Assembly: GCA_017443265.1 (NCBI GenBank)
Contig: JAFSOU010000092.1
Span: forward strand, 35,421 to 99,420
Reading direction: 5' to 3'
Length of the DNA: 64,000 nt
Source: Bacteroidales bacterium
GTDB lineage: Bacteria > Bacteroidota > Bacteroidia > Bacteroidales > P3
Numbering within the stretch: the stretch's first letter is position 1; the number at the start of each line of letters is the position of its first letter. The notes under the pieces were generated by a model. That model was not told the origin of the DNA, did not search any database, and saw only the letters and a program-made list of their open reading frames with translations. The translations under genes and the position numbers were made by a program. Positions 41,699 to 51,081 of the stretch are shown here, in pieces.

Positions 41699-42607
41699 AT
41701 GTCTGATTACCATTTGCCGGTATTATTGGAGCAGAGCATCGAAGGCTTGGCTGTGAACCCGCAGGGGACGTATGTCGACGTAACCTTTGGCGGAGGCGGC
41801 CATTCGTGTGCCATACTGCAAGAGCTTGGTTCCGAAGGCCGGCTGCTGGCTTTCGACCGCGATGCCGACGCCCTTGCCAACACCATCGACGACCCTCGTT
41901 TCACCCTCATTCACGAGGATTTCCGATACATGAAAAATTTTCTTCGGCTGAACGGAATAAACCGTGTGGACGGCATACTGGCCGATTTGGGTGTGTCGTC
42001 GCACCAGTTCGACGAGGCCGGCAGAGGTTTCTCCACCCGTTTCGACGCCGAGCTAGACCTGCGTATGGACCGCCGGCAGACCACCACAGCCAAGGACATA
42101 GTGAACACCGCCTCCGAAGAGGAGCTGCGCGGCATTCTGCACAACTACGGCGAACTGCCCAACGCCAACCGTATGGCCCGCGCCATAGTGTCGGCCCGTG
42201 CCGAGAGCCCGATACTTACCACCTTTGATTTGAAAAAGGCATTGGAAAGCAACATTCCCCGCAATCAGGAGAACAAATTCTATGCAATGGTGTTTCAAGC
42301 CCTGCGTATCGAGGTGAACGGCGAGCTGAAAGCCCTCAAGGCTATGCTAACGCAGGCTGTGGAAATACTCAACCCCGGCGGCCGTTTGGTGGTGATTTCG
42401 TACCATTCGCTCGAAGACCGTCTGGTGAAAAACATCATAAAAACCGGCAATTTCGAGGGAGAAGTGAAGAAAGATTTCTACGGCAACCTGCTTTCGCCCC
42501 TGAAACCCATAACTCGCAAACCTGTAGTGGCCGACGCCGAGGAGTTGATGGATAATCCTCGTTCGCGGAGCGCCAAACTGCGTGTTGCCGAAAAAAAACA
42601 ACTATAA
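41699..42607 (+). CDS. rsmH: 16S rRNA (cytosine-1402-N4) methyltransferase
   Basis: 302 residues. SAM-binding motif VDVTFGGGGHSCAIL, then LADLGVSSHQFDEAGRGFS, NQENKFYAMVFQALRIEVN and VISYHSLEDRLVK, all typical of RsmH/MraW. Methylates 16S rRNA near the P site. Second gene of the dcw cluster. Confidence 0.96.
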   Translation: MSDYHLPVLLEQSIEGLAVNPQGTYVDVTFGGGGHSCAILQELGSEGRLLAFDRDADALANTIDDPRFTLIHEDFRYMKNFLRLNGINRVDGILADLGVSSHQFDEAGRGFSTRFDAELDLRMDRRQTTTAKDIVNTASEEELRGILHNYGELPNANRMARAIVSARAESPILTTFDLKKALESNIPRNQENKFYAMVFQALRIEVNGELKALKAMLTQAVEILNPGGRLVVISYHSLEDRLVKNIIKTGNFEGEVKKDFYGNLLSPLKPITRKPVVADAEELMDNPRSRSAKLRVAEKKQL

Positions 42608-42618
42608 CAATTGTAGAA

Positions 42619-43074
42619 ATGGAAGAGAACAGCAAAATAGAATTCGAGATAAACGATGTTCAGGACACTGCCCCCGACACATCGGCGGAAGCTCAGCGGG
42701 CCGAGGCAAATGAAACGCCGAAGGTCGGGGCCGCCGAAAACGAAAAGAAGGGGAAGAAACGCCGTATCAACCCGTCGGACATCTTCGCAGGCAGGGTGCT
42801 GGCCTCCAACAAGGTGGTGAAACAGCTCCCATTGGCGCTGATGGTGCTTTTTTACAGTTTCCTGCTTATTTCGAGCCGCTACAGCATCGAAAATCTGACT
42901 ATCGAAAACAAGCAGCTGCAGCACGAAATCGACGAGCTGCGTGTGCGTCAGATACAGAACCGCTGCGACTATATGAATGCCACTATGCTTACCGAGATAT
43001 CGGAAAAGCTTAGCGACAAGGGTATCAAAGCGGGTACAACGCCATCGCTTAAAATAACAATTAAAGGAAAATAA
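42619..43074 (+). CDS. ftsL: FtsL-like division protein
   Basis: 151 residues, bitopic: a charged cytoplasmic N-terminus of about 75 residues, one membrane segment (about 76-92, LPLALMVLFYSFLLISS) and a periplasmic coiled-coil-like helix (SIENLTIENKQLQHEIDELR). Position between rsmH and the PBP gene and the topology identify it as the Bacteroidetes FtsL. It would act in the FtsQ-B-L complex that activates septal wall synthesis. Confidence 0.85.
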   Translation: MEENSKIEFEINDVQDTAPDTSAEAQRAEANETPKVGAAENEKKGKKRRINPSDIFAGRVLASNKVVKQLPLALMVLFYSFLLISSRYSIENLTIENKQLQHEIDELRVRQIQNRCDYMNATMLTEISEKLSDKGIKAGTTPSLKITIKGK

Positions 43075-43082
43075 AAGCAACA

Positions 43083-45419
43083 ATGAACGACAACCGCAGC
43101 ATATCACGCAGACTGTTCCTGCTTTTGGCATTCATCATCGTTGTGATGGTGCTGCCGATAGTGTGGAATCTTGTCAAGTTGCAGATTGTCGATGGTGCCG
43201 AGTGGAGGTCGAAGGCCAAGAAAAGCACCATACAGATGCGCGAAGTGAAGGCTCAGAGGGGCACCATCTATTCCTCCGACGGCAAGATGCTGGCCACCTC
43301 GCTTCCGGTTTACGATATCTATATCGATTTCGGCCGCGAGAAAGTGGAAAAAAGCAAGAACTACGACGACAGCGCCCGCGTGAAAGGTGAATGGGTGTAT
43401 TACAAGAATCTGATATCGAAACAGACTTTCAACCGTTTTCTGCCCACCCTTTGCGACAGTATGTCGAGACTGTTCCCCGACAAAAGCTATACCGATTATT
43501 TCAATTATTTCTCCAAAGCACAGAAGGCAAGCAACCGCTACTGCTGCGTGAAGAAAGGGGTTACCTTTTATCAGAGAAAACGCATGATGGCTTTCCCGAT
43601 ACTTATGGTGGATACCACGCGGAAAGATTTCAAGAAAAGGAACAAGCGGTTCACCCCCCAGTTCTGCAGGGCCATTATCTGCGACGGCCGCGACATACGC
43701 GTGCACCCCTATGGCAACATGGCACGTCACACCATCGGTTTTTTGCGTCCGATAAACGACACCACGGAGTACAACGGCTTGGAAGGCTATTACGACGAAT
43801 ATCTCCGCGGTCAGCAGGGGCAGCGGCTCGAACGTTTTCTCGCACGTGTCGAAGGCAAGAATATATGGGCTCCCGTGGATAACTCCGACCAGAAACGCGC
43901 CGTGGACGGGATGGACATAGTGTCCACCATCGACACCCGATTGCAGGACCTGGCCACGAACTCGTTGTACAAATGCGTTACCGAGAACGAGGCCGACTAC
44001 GGTTGCGTGATACTTATGGAGGTGCAGACAGGGTATGTGCGCGCCATTAGCAGCCTGCAGTATGTTGATTCCGCTCACGGGTATGCCGAGATATACAACC
44101 AAGCCTGCATGAACTCCTACGAGCCCGGCTCTACCTTTAAAACGGTTACCAATATGGTGTTGCTCGAAGCCGGAAAATGCGACACGGGGATGGAGGTTCC
44201 AACTGGTGTGAGATACTATTCCGAAGACTCCACAGCACGGAATCCCAAGCCAAAAGGCGCCAAGATTATCGACAGCCATAACGACGGGAAGACCAAGGGT
44301 TCGATGTCGATGAAACATTCTTTCGAGGTGTCGTCGAATGTGGGTACCTGCTACCCTGTGTGGGAGAACTACCGCAACAACCGCAAAGAGTTCCGCGACC
44401 GGCTTGTGTCGGTGTTGCCGATGGACCGTCTGGGTTTGGATTTGGCACTGCAGGAACCGAAGCCCTATATGGTTGATGACCTTTCGCAACCTATCGATTT
44501 TCTTAACCTTTGCTACGGTTACGTTTCTCGTTTCACACCTTTGCAGATGCTTACTTTCTACAATGCCATCGCCAACAATGGTAAAATGGTAAAACCGTTG
44601 TTTTGCAGCGAGATACGTCAAAGTTCCGAAACTGTGAAGAAGATGGAGCCGATTGTTATCAAGGAAAAAATATGTTCCGACCAGACACTGGCGATACTCA
44701 ACGATATGCTCATAGGAGTGGTGGAGAACGGCTCGGCCAAACGCAGCCTTTCCAGAACGCCTTACGGCATTGCCGGCAAGACGGGCACGGCACAGCTGAA
44801 CTATACAAAGAAAGATGTGGAGTCGATGCGCTACTGTGCCTCGTTTGCAGGCTATTTCCCCACCGACAAACCGCAGTACTCCTGTATTGTAGTGGTGTTC
44901 AACCCCAAAAAAGGCCGCAACTACGGTGGCGAGCTGGCGGCACCGGTGTTCAAGGACCTTGCCGACCGCGTGTGCGGAACTATTTTGAATATGGATTTGA
45001 AAATCCCGCAAGAGAAGACAATAGCCATGCCATATCTGAAAAAAGGCTATGCCAACGACATGAACAAGGCTTTCGGATACCTCGGCATCAAATACAAACG
45101 CACCGACACCACCCCCAACCCGCTTTTCTTCGACGCCGAGCAGGACTCCAACGGCAGGGTGCTATACCGCACCTACGCCTTGCCCGAAGGAGTGGTGCCG
45201 AACTGCAAAGGCATGACCGCCAAAGATGCAGTGTATATGCTCGAAAAGCTGGGTATGAAAGTTACCATCGAAGGGCGCGGCAAGGTGGTGGATCAGTCGC
45301 TGAGACAAAACCAGCCTTTCAAAAAAGGCGACAAGATAAAACTAACACTGAGGCCTCAAGGCCCCGAGCTGCCTAAGGTTGAGTATGATAAACCAATAAA
45401 TCAAGAGACAAAGAAATGA
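43083..45419 (+). CDS. ftsI: Septal peptidoglycan transpeptidase (class B PBP) with PASTA domain
   Basis: 778 residues. One N-terminal membrane segment (about 12-31), a pedestal domain and the transpeptidase domain with SxxK in EPGSTFKTV (Ser about 348), SSN in SFEVSSNVG, and KTG in GIAGKTGTAQ. A C-terminal PASTA domain follows (VPNCKGMTAKDAVYMLEKLG), common in Bacteroidetes division PBPs. Crosslinks septal peptidoglycan with FtsW. The stop overlaps the murE start. Confidence 0.94.
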   Translation: MNDNRSISRRLFLLLAFIIVVMVLPIVWNLVKLQIVDGAEWRSKAKKSTIQMREVKAQRGTIYSSDGKMLATSLPVYDIYIDFGREKVEKSKNYDDSARVKGEWVYYKNLISKQTFNRFLPTLCDSMSRLFPDKSYTDYFNYFSKAQKASNRYCCVKKGVTFYQRKRMMAFPILMVDTTRKDFKKRNKRFTPQFCRAIICDGRDIRVHPYGNMARHTIGFLRPINDTTEYNGLEGYYDEYLRGQQGQRLERFLARVEGKNIWAPVDNSDQKRAVDGMDIVSTIDTRLQDLATNSLYKCVTENEADYGCVILMEVQTGYVRAISSLQYVDSAHGYAEIYNQACMNSYEPGSTFKTVTNMVLLEAGKCDTGMEVPTGVRYYSEDSTARNPKPKGAKIIDSHNDGKTKGSMSMKHSFEVSSNVGTCYPVWENYRNNRKEFRDRLVSVLPMDRLGLDLALQEPKPYMVDDLSQPIDFLNLCYGYVSRFTPLQMLTFYNAIANNGKMVKPLFCSEIRQSSETVKKMEPIVIKEKICSDQTLAILNDMLIGVVENGSAKRSLSRTPYGIAGKTGTAQLNYTKKDVESMRYCASFAGYFPTDKPQYSCIVVVFNPKKGRNYGGELAAPVFKDLADRVCGTILNMDLKIPQEKTIAMPYLKKGYANDMNKAFGYLGIKYKRTDTTPNPLFFDAEQDSNGRVLYRTYALPEGVVPNCKGMTAKDAVYMLEKLGMKVTIEGRGKVVDQSLRQNQPFKKGDKIKLTLRPQGPELPKVEYDKPINQETKK

Positions 45420-46870
45420 AGAAACTGTCAGAAATATTAAAAGGTATTGCCTACAACGCCATCAATTTCCGTGATGTGGAGGTGAAAAAAATCACTTTCG
45501 ACTCGCGTGCTGCGGAACCTGGCACCATGTTTGTGGCGCAGGTGGGAGTGCATGTGGACGGACACAAGTTTATAGGCGGGGCCATAGACTTGGGAGCCAC
45601 GGTGGTGCTATGCCAAACCCTACCCGATACTTTGAATCCCGAAGTGGTGTATGTCCAGACCGACGACAGCAGCCTTGCGTTGGGCATTGCCGCATCGAAC
45701 TTTTTCGACAACCCCTCGCAAAGTCTCAAACTGATTGGCATTACAGGCACCAACGGCAAGACTACCACGGTAACCCTGTTGCACCGTATGTTCCGCAACT
45801 TGGGATACAGCGTAGGTCTGCTCTCTACAGTGGTGAACAAAATCGACGAGCAGGAAATACCTTCCACCCACACTACCCCCGACGCTTTGGAACTCAACGC
45901 TCTGCTCAGGCAGATGGCCGACCACGGCTGCGAATACTGTTTTATGGAGGTTAGCTCGCATTCCGTTGTGCAGCAGCGTATAGCCGGACTGCATTTCGCT
46001 GGCGGCATTTTCAGCAACATCACCCACGACCACCTGGATTTCCACAAAACTTTCGCCGCCTATATTGCTGCCAAGAAAGCCTTCTTCGACAACCTGCCCG
46101 AAACGGCCTTCGCCCTTACTAATATCGACGACCGCAACGGCATGGTGATGCTCCAGAACACCAAAGCCCGTAAATATACCTACAGTCTGCAAAACATGGC
46201 CGACTTTAACTGCCGCATTGTGGAGAACACCTTTCAGGGACTGCTTCTTTCGATAGACGGCAAAGAGGTTTGGACAAGATTGGTGGGCAAGTTCAACGCC
46301 TACAACCTTTTGGCAATCTACTCCACAGCACGTTTGTGCGGCATACCTCAGGACGAGGCTCTTACGGTGCTTAGCTCGTTGCAGGCTGCCGAAGGCCGAT
46401 TTGAATATGTGAACGGCTCGGGCAAAATGGCCATTGTGGACTACGCCCACACTCCCGACGCACTGAAAAACGTGCTCCAGACCATCAACGACATTATGTG
46501 CGGCGAACAACGCCTGATAGTGGTGGTGGGCTGTGGCGGCGACCGCGATGCACTAAAACGTCCCGAAATGGCAAGTATCGCGGCCGAGATGTGCAACACG
46601 CTGATACTCACCTCCGACAACCCGCGCACCGAGGACCCCGAACGCATCCTCGACGATATGGAAGCAGGACTGAACACCGCCCAGAAAAACACCGCCTTGC
46701 GTATATCCGACCGCAGGCAGGCCATAAAGACAGCCTGCTCGCTGGCCAAACCGGGCGACATAATACTGGTGGCCGGCAAAGGACACGAAAAATATCAGGA
46801 GGTGAACGGCGTTCGCCACCATTTCGACGACAAAGAAGAACTGAATAACATCTTGAATACCGAAAAATAA
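45416..46870 (+). CDS. murE: UDP-MurNAc-tripeptide ligase
   Basis: 484 residues. ATP loop IGITGTNGKTTTVTLL (about 108-123) and the Mur-ligase central and C-terminal domains (VDYAHTPDALKNVL). The motif DNPR in LTSDNPRTEDPERI is the meso-diaminopimelate-recognising form, so the enzyme should add DAP. Third step of stem-peptide assembly in the cytoplasm. ATGA overlap with ftsI suggests coupling. No murF lies between murE and mraY, as in many Bacteroidetes. Confidence 0.95.
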   Translation: MKKLSEILKGIAYNAINFRDVEVKKITFDSRAAEPGTMFVAQVGVHVDGHKFIGGAIDLGATVVLCQTLPDTLNPEVVYVQTDDSSLALGIAASNFFDNPSQSLKLIGITGTNGKTTTVTLLHRMFRNLGYSVGLLSTVVNKIDEQEIPSTHTTPDALELNALLRQMADHGCEYCFMEVSSHSVVQQRIAGLHFAGGIFSNITHDHLDFHKTFAAYIAAKKAFFDNLPETAFALTNIDDRNGMVMLQNTKARKYTYSLQNMADFNCRIVENTFQGLLLSIDGKEVWTRLVGKFNAYNLLAIYSTARLCGIPQDEALTVLSSLQAAEGRFEYVNGSGKMAIVDYAHTPDALKNVLQTINDIMCGEQRLIVVVGCGGDRDALKRPEMASIAAEMCNTLILTSDNPRTEDPERILDDMEAGLNTAQKNTALRISDRRQAIKTACSLAKPGDIILVAGKGHEKYQEVNGVRHHFDDKEELNNILNTEK

Positions 46871-46876
46871 TAAGAT

Positions 46877-48157
46877 ATGCTGTACTATCTCTTTAATTGG
46901 TTGGACAATGATTTTAACTTCCCCGGAGCGGGACTGGTGAACTACATATCGTTCCGCGCCATTGTGGTACTGATATTGTCCATACTTTTTTCGATATGGT
47001 TCGGAAAACTGTTTATCCGTTTTATGAAACGCAAAGGTTATTACGAACAGCAACGCGACTCCAAGATAGACCCCTACAACACCCAAAAGAAAGGTGTGCC
47101 AACTATGGGCGGCTTGGTGGTGATAGCATCGATTTTGCTGCCTTGTCTGCTGTTCGGAAAACTTGCCAACGTGTATTTTGTGCTGATGGTGGTAACCACC
47201 GTGCTGCTTGGTGCTGTAGGTTTTGCCGACGACTATACCAAGACTTTCAAAAAACGCAAGGACGGAATAAAACCATGGGTTAAGATAGCCGCACAAGTTG
47301 CCCTCGGGCTCATCGTAGGCCTTACGCTCCGATACAGCCCCGACGCCGTGATAAACGAAAACGTTACTGTCCGCATAGAGAACAATGTGCAGGTTGTAGA
47401 AAAAACTCCCGATGTTAAGTCCACCCGCACCACCATACCTTTTTTCAAGAACAACGACCTCAACTACGCGGACCTGTTCGGTTTTTTGGGCGATAAGTGG
47501 AAATACGGGGCAGGATGGATTTTCTTTGTGCTACTTACCATTTTTGTGGTGGCAGCTGTTAGCAACGGCTCCAACCTCAACGACGGAATGGACGGCATGG
47601 CAGCGGGCAACTCGGCCATAATAGGCGTGGCGTTGCTCGTGCTGGCATACGTTTCGGGCAACGCTGTGTGGACCGACTACCTCAACGTTATGTACATACC
47701 CGGCAGCGAGGAGATAGTGATATTTATGTGCGCCTTTGTGGGAGCGCTTGTGGGTTACCTATGGTACAACTCGTTCCCGGCACAGATGTTTATGGGCGAC
47801 ACCGGCAGTCTCACCATAGGCGGCATTATCGCCGTGGCGGCCATCATCATACACAAAGAGCTGCTCCTCCCCATAATATGCGGAGTGTTCCTCTTCGAAA
47901 TTCTTGCCGACTTGGATGTGAAACTGTTTGTAAAAACGGGAAAGAAACGCAGGATTTGGAAAAAAGCACCCTTGCACGACCATTTTCGCACAAGCTACAG
48001 CGATTTTACCGCCAAATGGCCCAACAGTACCGTATTTTTCAAGGGCAAAGGCGAAGGACACAACAATGTCTATCATGAAGTGAAGATAACCACCCGCATG
48101 TGGATTATCACGCTCGGCCTGGCAGCTCTCGCTATTTTAACATTGAAAATAAGATAA
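46877..48157 (+). CDS. mraY: Phospho-MurNAc-pentapeptide transferase
   Basis: 426 residues, about ten membrane segments. Motifs KKGVPTMGGL, FADDYTKTFKKRKDG, NGSNLNDGMDGMAAGNSAI and the HHH-type loop as APLHDHF. Forms lipid I at the inner membrane. Has the longer extracytoplasmic insertion (about 160-200) seen in Bacteroidetes MraY. Six bases after murE. Confidence 0.95.
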   Translation: MLYYLFNWLDNDFNFPGAGLVNYISFRAIVVLILSILFSIWFGKLFIRFMKRKGYYEQQRDSKIDPYNTQKKGVPTMGGLVVIASILLPCLLFGKLANVYFVLMVVTTVLLGAVGFADDYTKTFKKRKDGIKPWVKIAAQVALGLIVGLTLRYSPDAVINENVTVRIENNVQVVEKTPDVKSTRTTIPFFKNNDLNYADLFGFLGDKWKYGAGWIFFVLLTIFVVAAVSNGSNLNDGMDGMAAGNSAIIGVALLVLAYVSGNAVWTDYLNVMYIPGSEEIVIFMCAFVGALVGYLWYNSFPAQMFMGDTGSLTIGGIIAVAAIIIHKELLLPIICGVFLFEILADLDVKLFVKTGKKRRIWKKAPLHDHFRTSYSDFTAKWPNSTVFFKGKGEGHNNVYHEVKITTRMWIITLGLAALAILTLKIR

Positions 48158-48182
48158 ATAAACATAAAAACATCAGGACACT

Positions 48183-48722
48183 ATGACTTTAGAATCATTA
48201 GCAAAGCAGGGAAGAGAAAAGATCTATACCAATTTGGCTGGTATGGACACTGTAAAACTGAAAAAACTTCGAGATGAGGCTATGCGTCTCAGTTTCAGTT
48301 CGTTCAACGAGATGAAATACAAACTCGAATTCGTGGCCCGTATCAACGGCATGGAGTTTGTCAACGATGCTTCGTCGCGTACACCCAACGCCACTTGGTA
48401 TTCCCTCGACACAATGGAGAAACCTGTTATTTGGATTGCCAACGGCGATGTGAATGACGTCGATTTCGAGACTTTGAAACCTCTGGCACTGCGCAAAGTG
48501 CGTATGCTTATCTGCGTAGGCTCCGACAACACACGTCTGCACGACACTTTCGCCGGCACAATTCCGGTGATTGTAGATGCACGCAATCTTGCCGTGGCCC
48601 TCGACAAGGCATTCTATTCGGGTGTCGAAAACGCAGTTACACTTTTTTCGCCCGCTTGCGAAAACGGCGAGGCAGTAGCCGAACAGGGCGAAGAATTTAA
48701 ATTGTGTGTGAACGAGTTGTAA
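48183..48722 (+). CDS. MurD remnant: C-terminal domain only, with altered signature residues
   Basis: 179 residues in the murD position, against about 445 for normal MurD. The N-terminal UDP-binding and central ATPase domains are absent, and no P-loop is present. Residues about 28-179 match the MurD C-terminal domain (KLEFVARINGMEFVNDASSR, TWYSLDTMEKPVIWIANG, TLFSPACENGEAVAEQGEEF). The usual NDSKATN is NDASSRT and the SPACxSFDxFxxxxxRG end is shortened and altered. There is no room upstream for the missing part: mraY stops 25 bases before. Its reading frame is clean and its spacing normal, so it is probably expressed but cannot ligate D-Glu. It may be a scaffold or regulator; a full MurD must be elsewhere. 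Confidence 0.88.
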   Translation: MTLESLAKQGREKIYTNLAGMDTVKLKKLRDEAMRLSFSSFNEMKYKLEFVARINGMEFVNDASSRTPNATWYSLDTMEKPVIWIANGDVNDVDFETLKPLALRKVRMLICVGSDNTRLHDTFAGTIPVIVDARNLAVALDKAFYSGVENAVTLFSPACENGEAVAEQGEEFKLCVNEL

Positions 48723-48744
48723 AATACTTCTTTCCGGCTCTGAA

Positions 48745-49986
48745 ATGGAAAAGCGGACAAAAAGTTTGATACTTGGCGACAGGATAATCTGGGTGGTAAT
48801 CGTATTCCTCAGTTTCATCTCGCTTATCGAGGTCTACAGCTCGATAGGCAAGGCTGCCTATGACCACGGGTGGAGCATATCCGCCACCGTGGTGAAGCAC
48901 GTCGTCATTGTAGTTGTGTCCTATATCCTTATGATAGGCATCTCGCACGTGCCTTTCAAGTGGTTTTCCGGTATGTCGAAACTGGGTTTCTGGCTGTGTC
49001 TGATAATGATGGGGGTGATGGTTGTTATCGCCTTTTCGAGCAAACTAACCGGCGCCGCCGACGGACACGCCGCCAGCCGATGGCTCGACGACATACCTAT
49101 AATAGGGCAGTTCCAGCCTTCCGAAATAGCCAAGTTCGTATTGCTTATTTTCCTTGCGCGACAGATTTCTAAATATCGCGAGTCGCTGAAAGAGGGCGAC
49201 ACGTTCAAAAAACTGATATTGCCCGTTGTTGTGATTTCGGCCTTGATATTTCCCGAAAACTTCTCCACCGCCGCTCTGGTGTTCCTTTCCTGCATAGTTC
49301 TGATGTATGTCGGCGGGGTGAACAAGAAATACCTGCTGTGGACACTTGCGGTGGTTGTGGCTTTGGTGGGGATTTTCCTGCTGTGCAGCTTTGTGTTCAA
49401 ATTGTCCGTTTTCAGAAGCGAGACTTGGGTGAACCGCATCAACGACTGGCTAAACAGCGACAAGGACGCCATGACACAGACCAATATCGCCAAAATAGCC
49501 ATAGCTTCGGGAGGGTTGCCCGGGGTGGGCATAGGCAACACAGTGCAGGGACGCTACCTCAACGAGTCGCACACCGACTTTATCTATTCCGTCATAACAG
49601 AGGAGATGGGATTGGTTTGGGTGCTGCTCATTATAGCCGCCTATCTGATTTTCTTCATACGCTGCATGAGCGTGTCGCGCAATTGCGATTCGTTTTTCGG
49701 ACAGCTTACCGTGGCCGGACTTGGCTTCCTCATTACCTTTCAGGCAATGGTGAATATGGGTGTGGCCACAGGCTACCTTCCGGTAACGGGACAGACCTTG
49801 CCGCTGGTAAGTTACGGTGGCACCTCGTACGTGCTCACCTGCTGTGCTGTGGGAGTGATACTCTCTGTCAGCAACCATAATGCTAAGAAAAAACGTCTTG
49901 CCCAACAGCAGGTGGTGGAAACAGAACAAGCAGAAACAGAAAATAGTAACACAGAAAAAAATACTGAAAATGAAAGCGATAATTAG
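48745..49986 (+). CDS. ftsW: Septal peptidoglycan glycosyltransferase FtsW (SEDS family)
   Basis: 413 residues, about ten membrane segments. SEDS motifs: ASRWLDDIPIIGQFQPSEIA, LPGVGIGNTVQGRYLNESHT, DFIYSVITEEMGL and TLPLVSYGGTSYV. Polymerises lipid II at the septum with the FtsI-type PBP. The polar tail of the gene overlaps the murG start by 17 bases. Confidence 0.94.
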   Translation: MEKRTKSLILGDRIIWVVIVFLSFISLIEVYSSIGKAAYDHGWSISATVVKHVVIVVVSYILMIGISHVPFKWFSGMSKLGFWLCLIMMGVMVVIAFSSKLTGAADGHAASRWLDDIPIIGQFQPSEIAKFVLLIFLARQISKYRESLKEGDTFKKLILPVVVISALIFPENFSTAALVFLSCIVLMYVGGVNKKYLLWTLAVVVALVGIFLLCSFVFKLSVFRSETWVNRINDWLNSDKDAMTQTNIAKIAIASGGLPGVGIGNTVQGRYLNESHTDFIYSVITEEMGLVWVLLIIAAYLIFFIRCMSVSRNCDSFFGQLTVAGLGFLITFQAMVNMGVATGYLPVTGQTLPLVSYGGTSYVLTCCAVGVILSVSNHNAKKKRLAQQQVVETEQAETENSNTEKNTENESDN

Positions 49987-51076
49987 CGGAGGAGGAACAG
50001 GGGGACACATATTCCCCGCAGTGGCCATAGCCAACGCCATCAAAGCGCGCTACGCCGACGCCGACATCCTTTTCATCGGTGCCGAAGGCCGCATGGAAAT
50101 GGAGAAAGTGCCCGCCGCGGGCTATCCCATCAAAGGCCTGCCCATAGCCGGACTGCAACGCAGCCTCAGCCCCAAAAACATAATGAAAAACCTTGCCGTG
50201 CCTTTCAAACTGCTGAAAAGCCAGAGCATGGCAAAAAAGATTATCCGCAACTTCAACCCCGACGTGGTGGTGGGAGTGGGAGGCTACGCCAGCGCCCCGA
50301 CTCTGAAAACCGCCGCCAAGATGGGCTACCCCACACTGCTGCAGGAGCAGAACTCCTACCCGGGACTCACCAACAAGATGCTCTCGGCTCACGCCGATGT
50401 TATATGCGTGGCTTACAACGGGCTGGAGAAATTCTTCCCTGCCGAAAAGATAGTGTTCACCGGCAATCCAGTGCGCAAAGTCATCGAAGATATGAGTGTG
50501 ACCAAGGCCGAAGGCTGCACCACTTTCCAAGTAAACCCCGACAAACGCATAGTGCTTTCGGTGGGCGGAAGCTTGGGAGCTCGCACCATCAACGAAACAC
50601 TCTGCGCCAACCTTAAATATTTCATCGACAACGACATACAGCTGATTTGGCAGACCGGAAAAGGTTACTACAAACAAGCCAAAGAGGCTGTGGAGGCCGC
50701 AGGAGCCGCCAACGTGAAAGTGTGCGAGTTTATCTCGCAGATGGACCACGCCTACGCCGCTGCCGACGCAATAATTTCCCGCGCAGGCGCCATCTCCATC
50801 TCGGAGCTGTGCCTTGTGGGCAAGCCCGTGATACTGATACCTTCGCCCAACGTGGCCGAAGACCATCAGACCAAAAACGCCATGGCACTGGTTAACAACG
50901 GTGCCGCCCTTATGGTGCGCGACGCCGAAGCCATGACCACCCTCTGCCCCACACTCGACAGCCTTATCGGCGACACCGACAAACAAAAAACAATGTCTGA
51001 GGCAATTTTGAAGATGGGCATGCGCAACGCCGCCGACAAAATTGTGGACCAGATTGAAAAGATTTTGAAAAAATAA
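49970..51076 (+). CDS. murG: Lipid II synthase MurG
   Basis: 368 residues from ATG 49970 (MKAIISGGGTGGHIFPAVA); a longer in-frame start at 49880 lies inside ftsW and is rejected. N-terminal glycine loop GGGTGGH, PDVVVGVGGYASAPTL, LLQEQNSYPG and donor-binding SVGGSLGARTIN, ISRAGAISISE. Adds GlcNAc to lipid I. Confidence 0.95.
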   Translation: MKAIISGGGTGGHIFPAVAIANAIKARYADADILFIGAEGRMEMEKVPAAGYPIKGLPIAGLQRSLSPKNIMKNLAVPFKLLKSQSMAKKIIRNFNPDVVVGVGGYASAPTLKTAAKMGYPTLLQEQNSYPGLTNKMLSAHADVICVAYNGLEKFFPAEKIVFTGNPVRKVIEDMSVTKAEGCTTFQVNPDKRIVLSVGGSLGARTINETLCANLKYFIDNDIQLIWQTGKGYYKQAKEAVEAAGAANVKVCEFISQMDHAYAAADAIISRAGAISISELCLVGKPVILIPSPNVAEDHQTKNAMALVNNGAALMVRDAEAMTTLCPTLDSLIGDTDKQKTMSEAILKMGMRNAADKIVDQIEKILKK

Positions 51077-51081
51077 CTACA

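Noticed and set aside
48158..48300. Frameshifted upstream part of murD
   Set aside because: Only 25 bases separate mraY from the stub, so no frame can hide the missing 270 or so residues.
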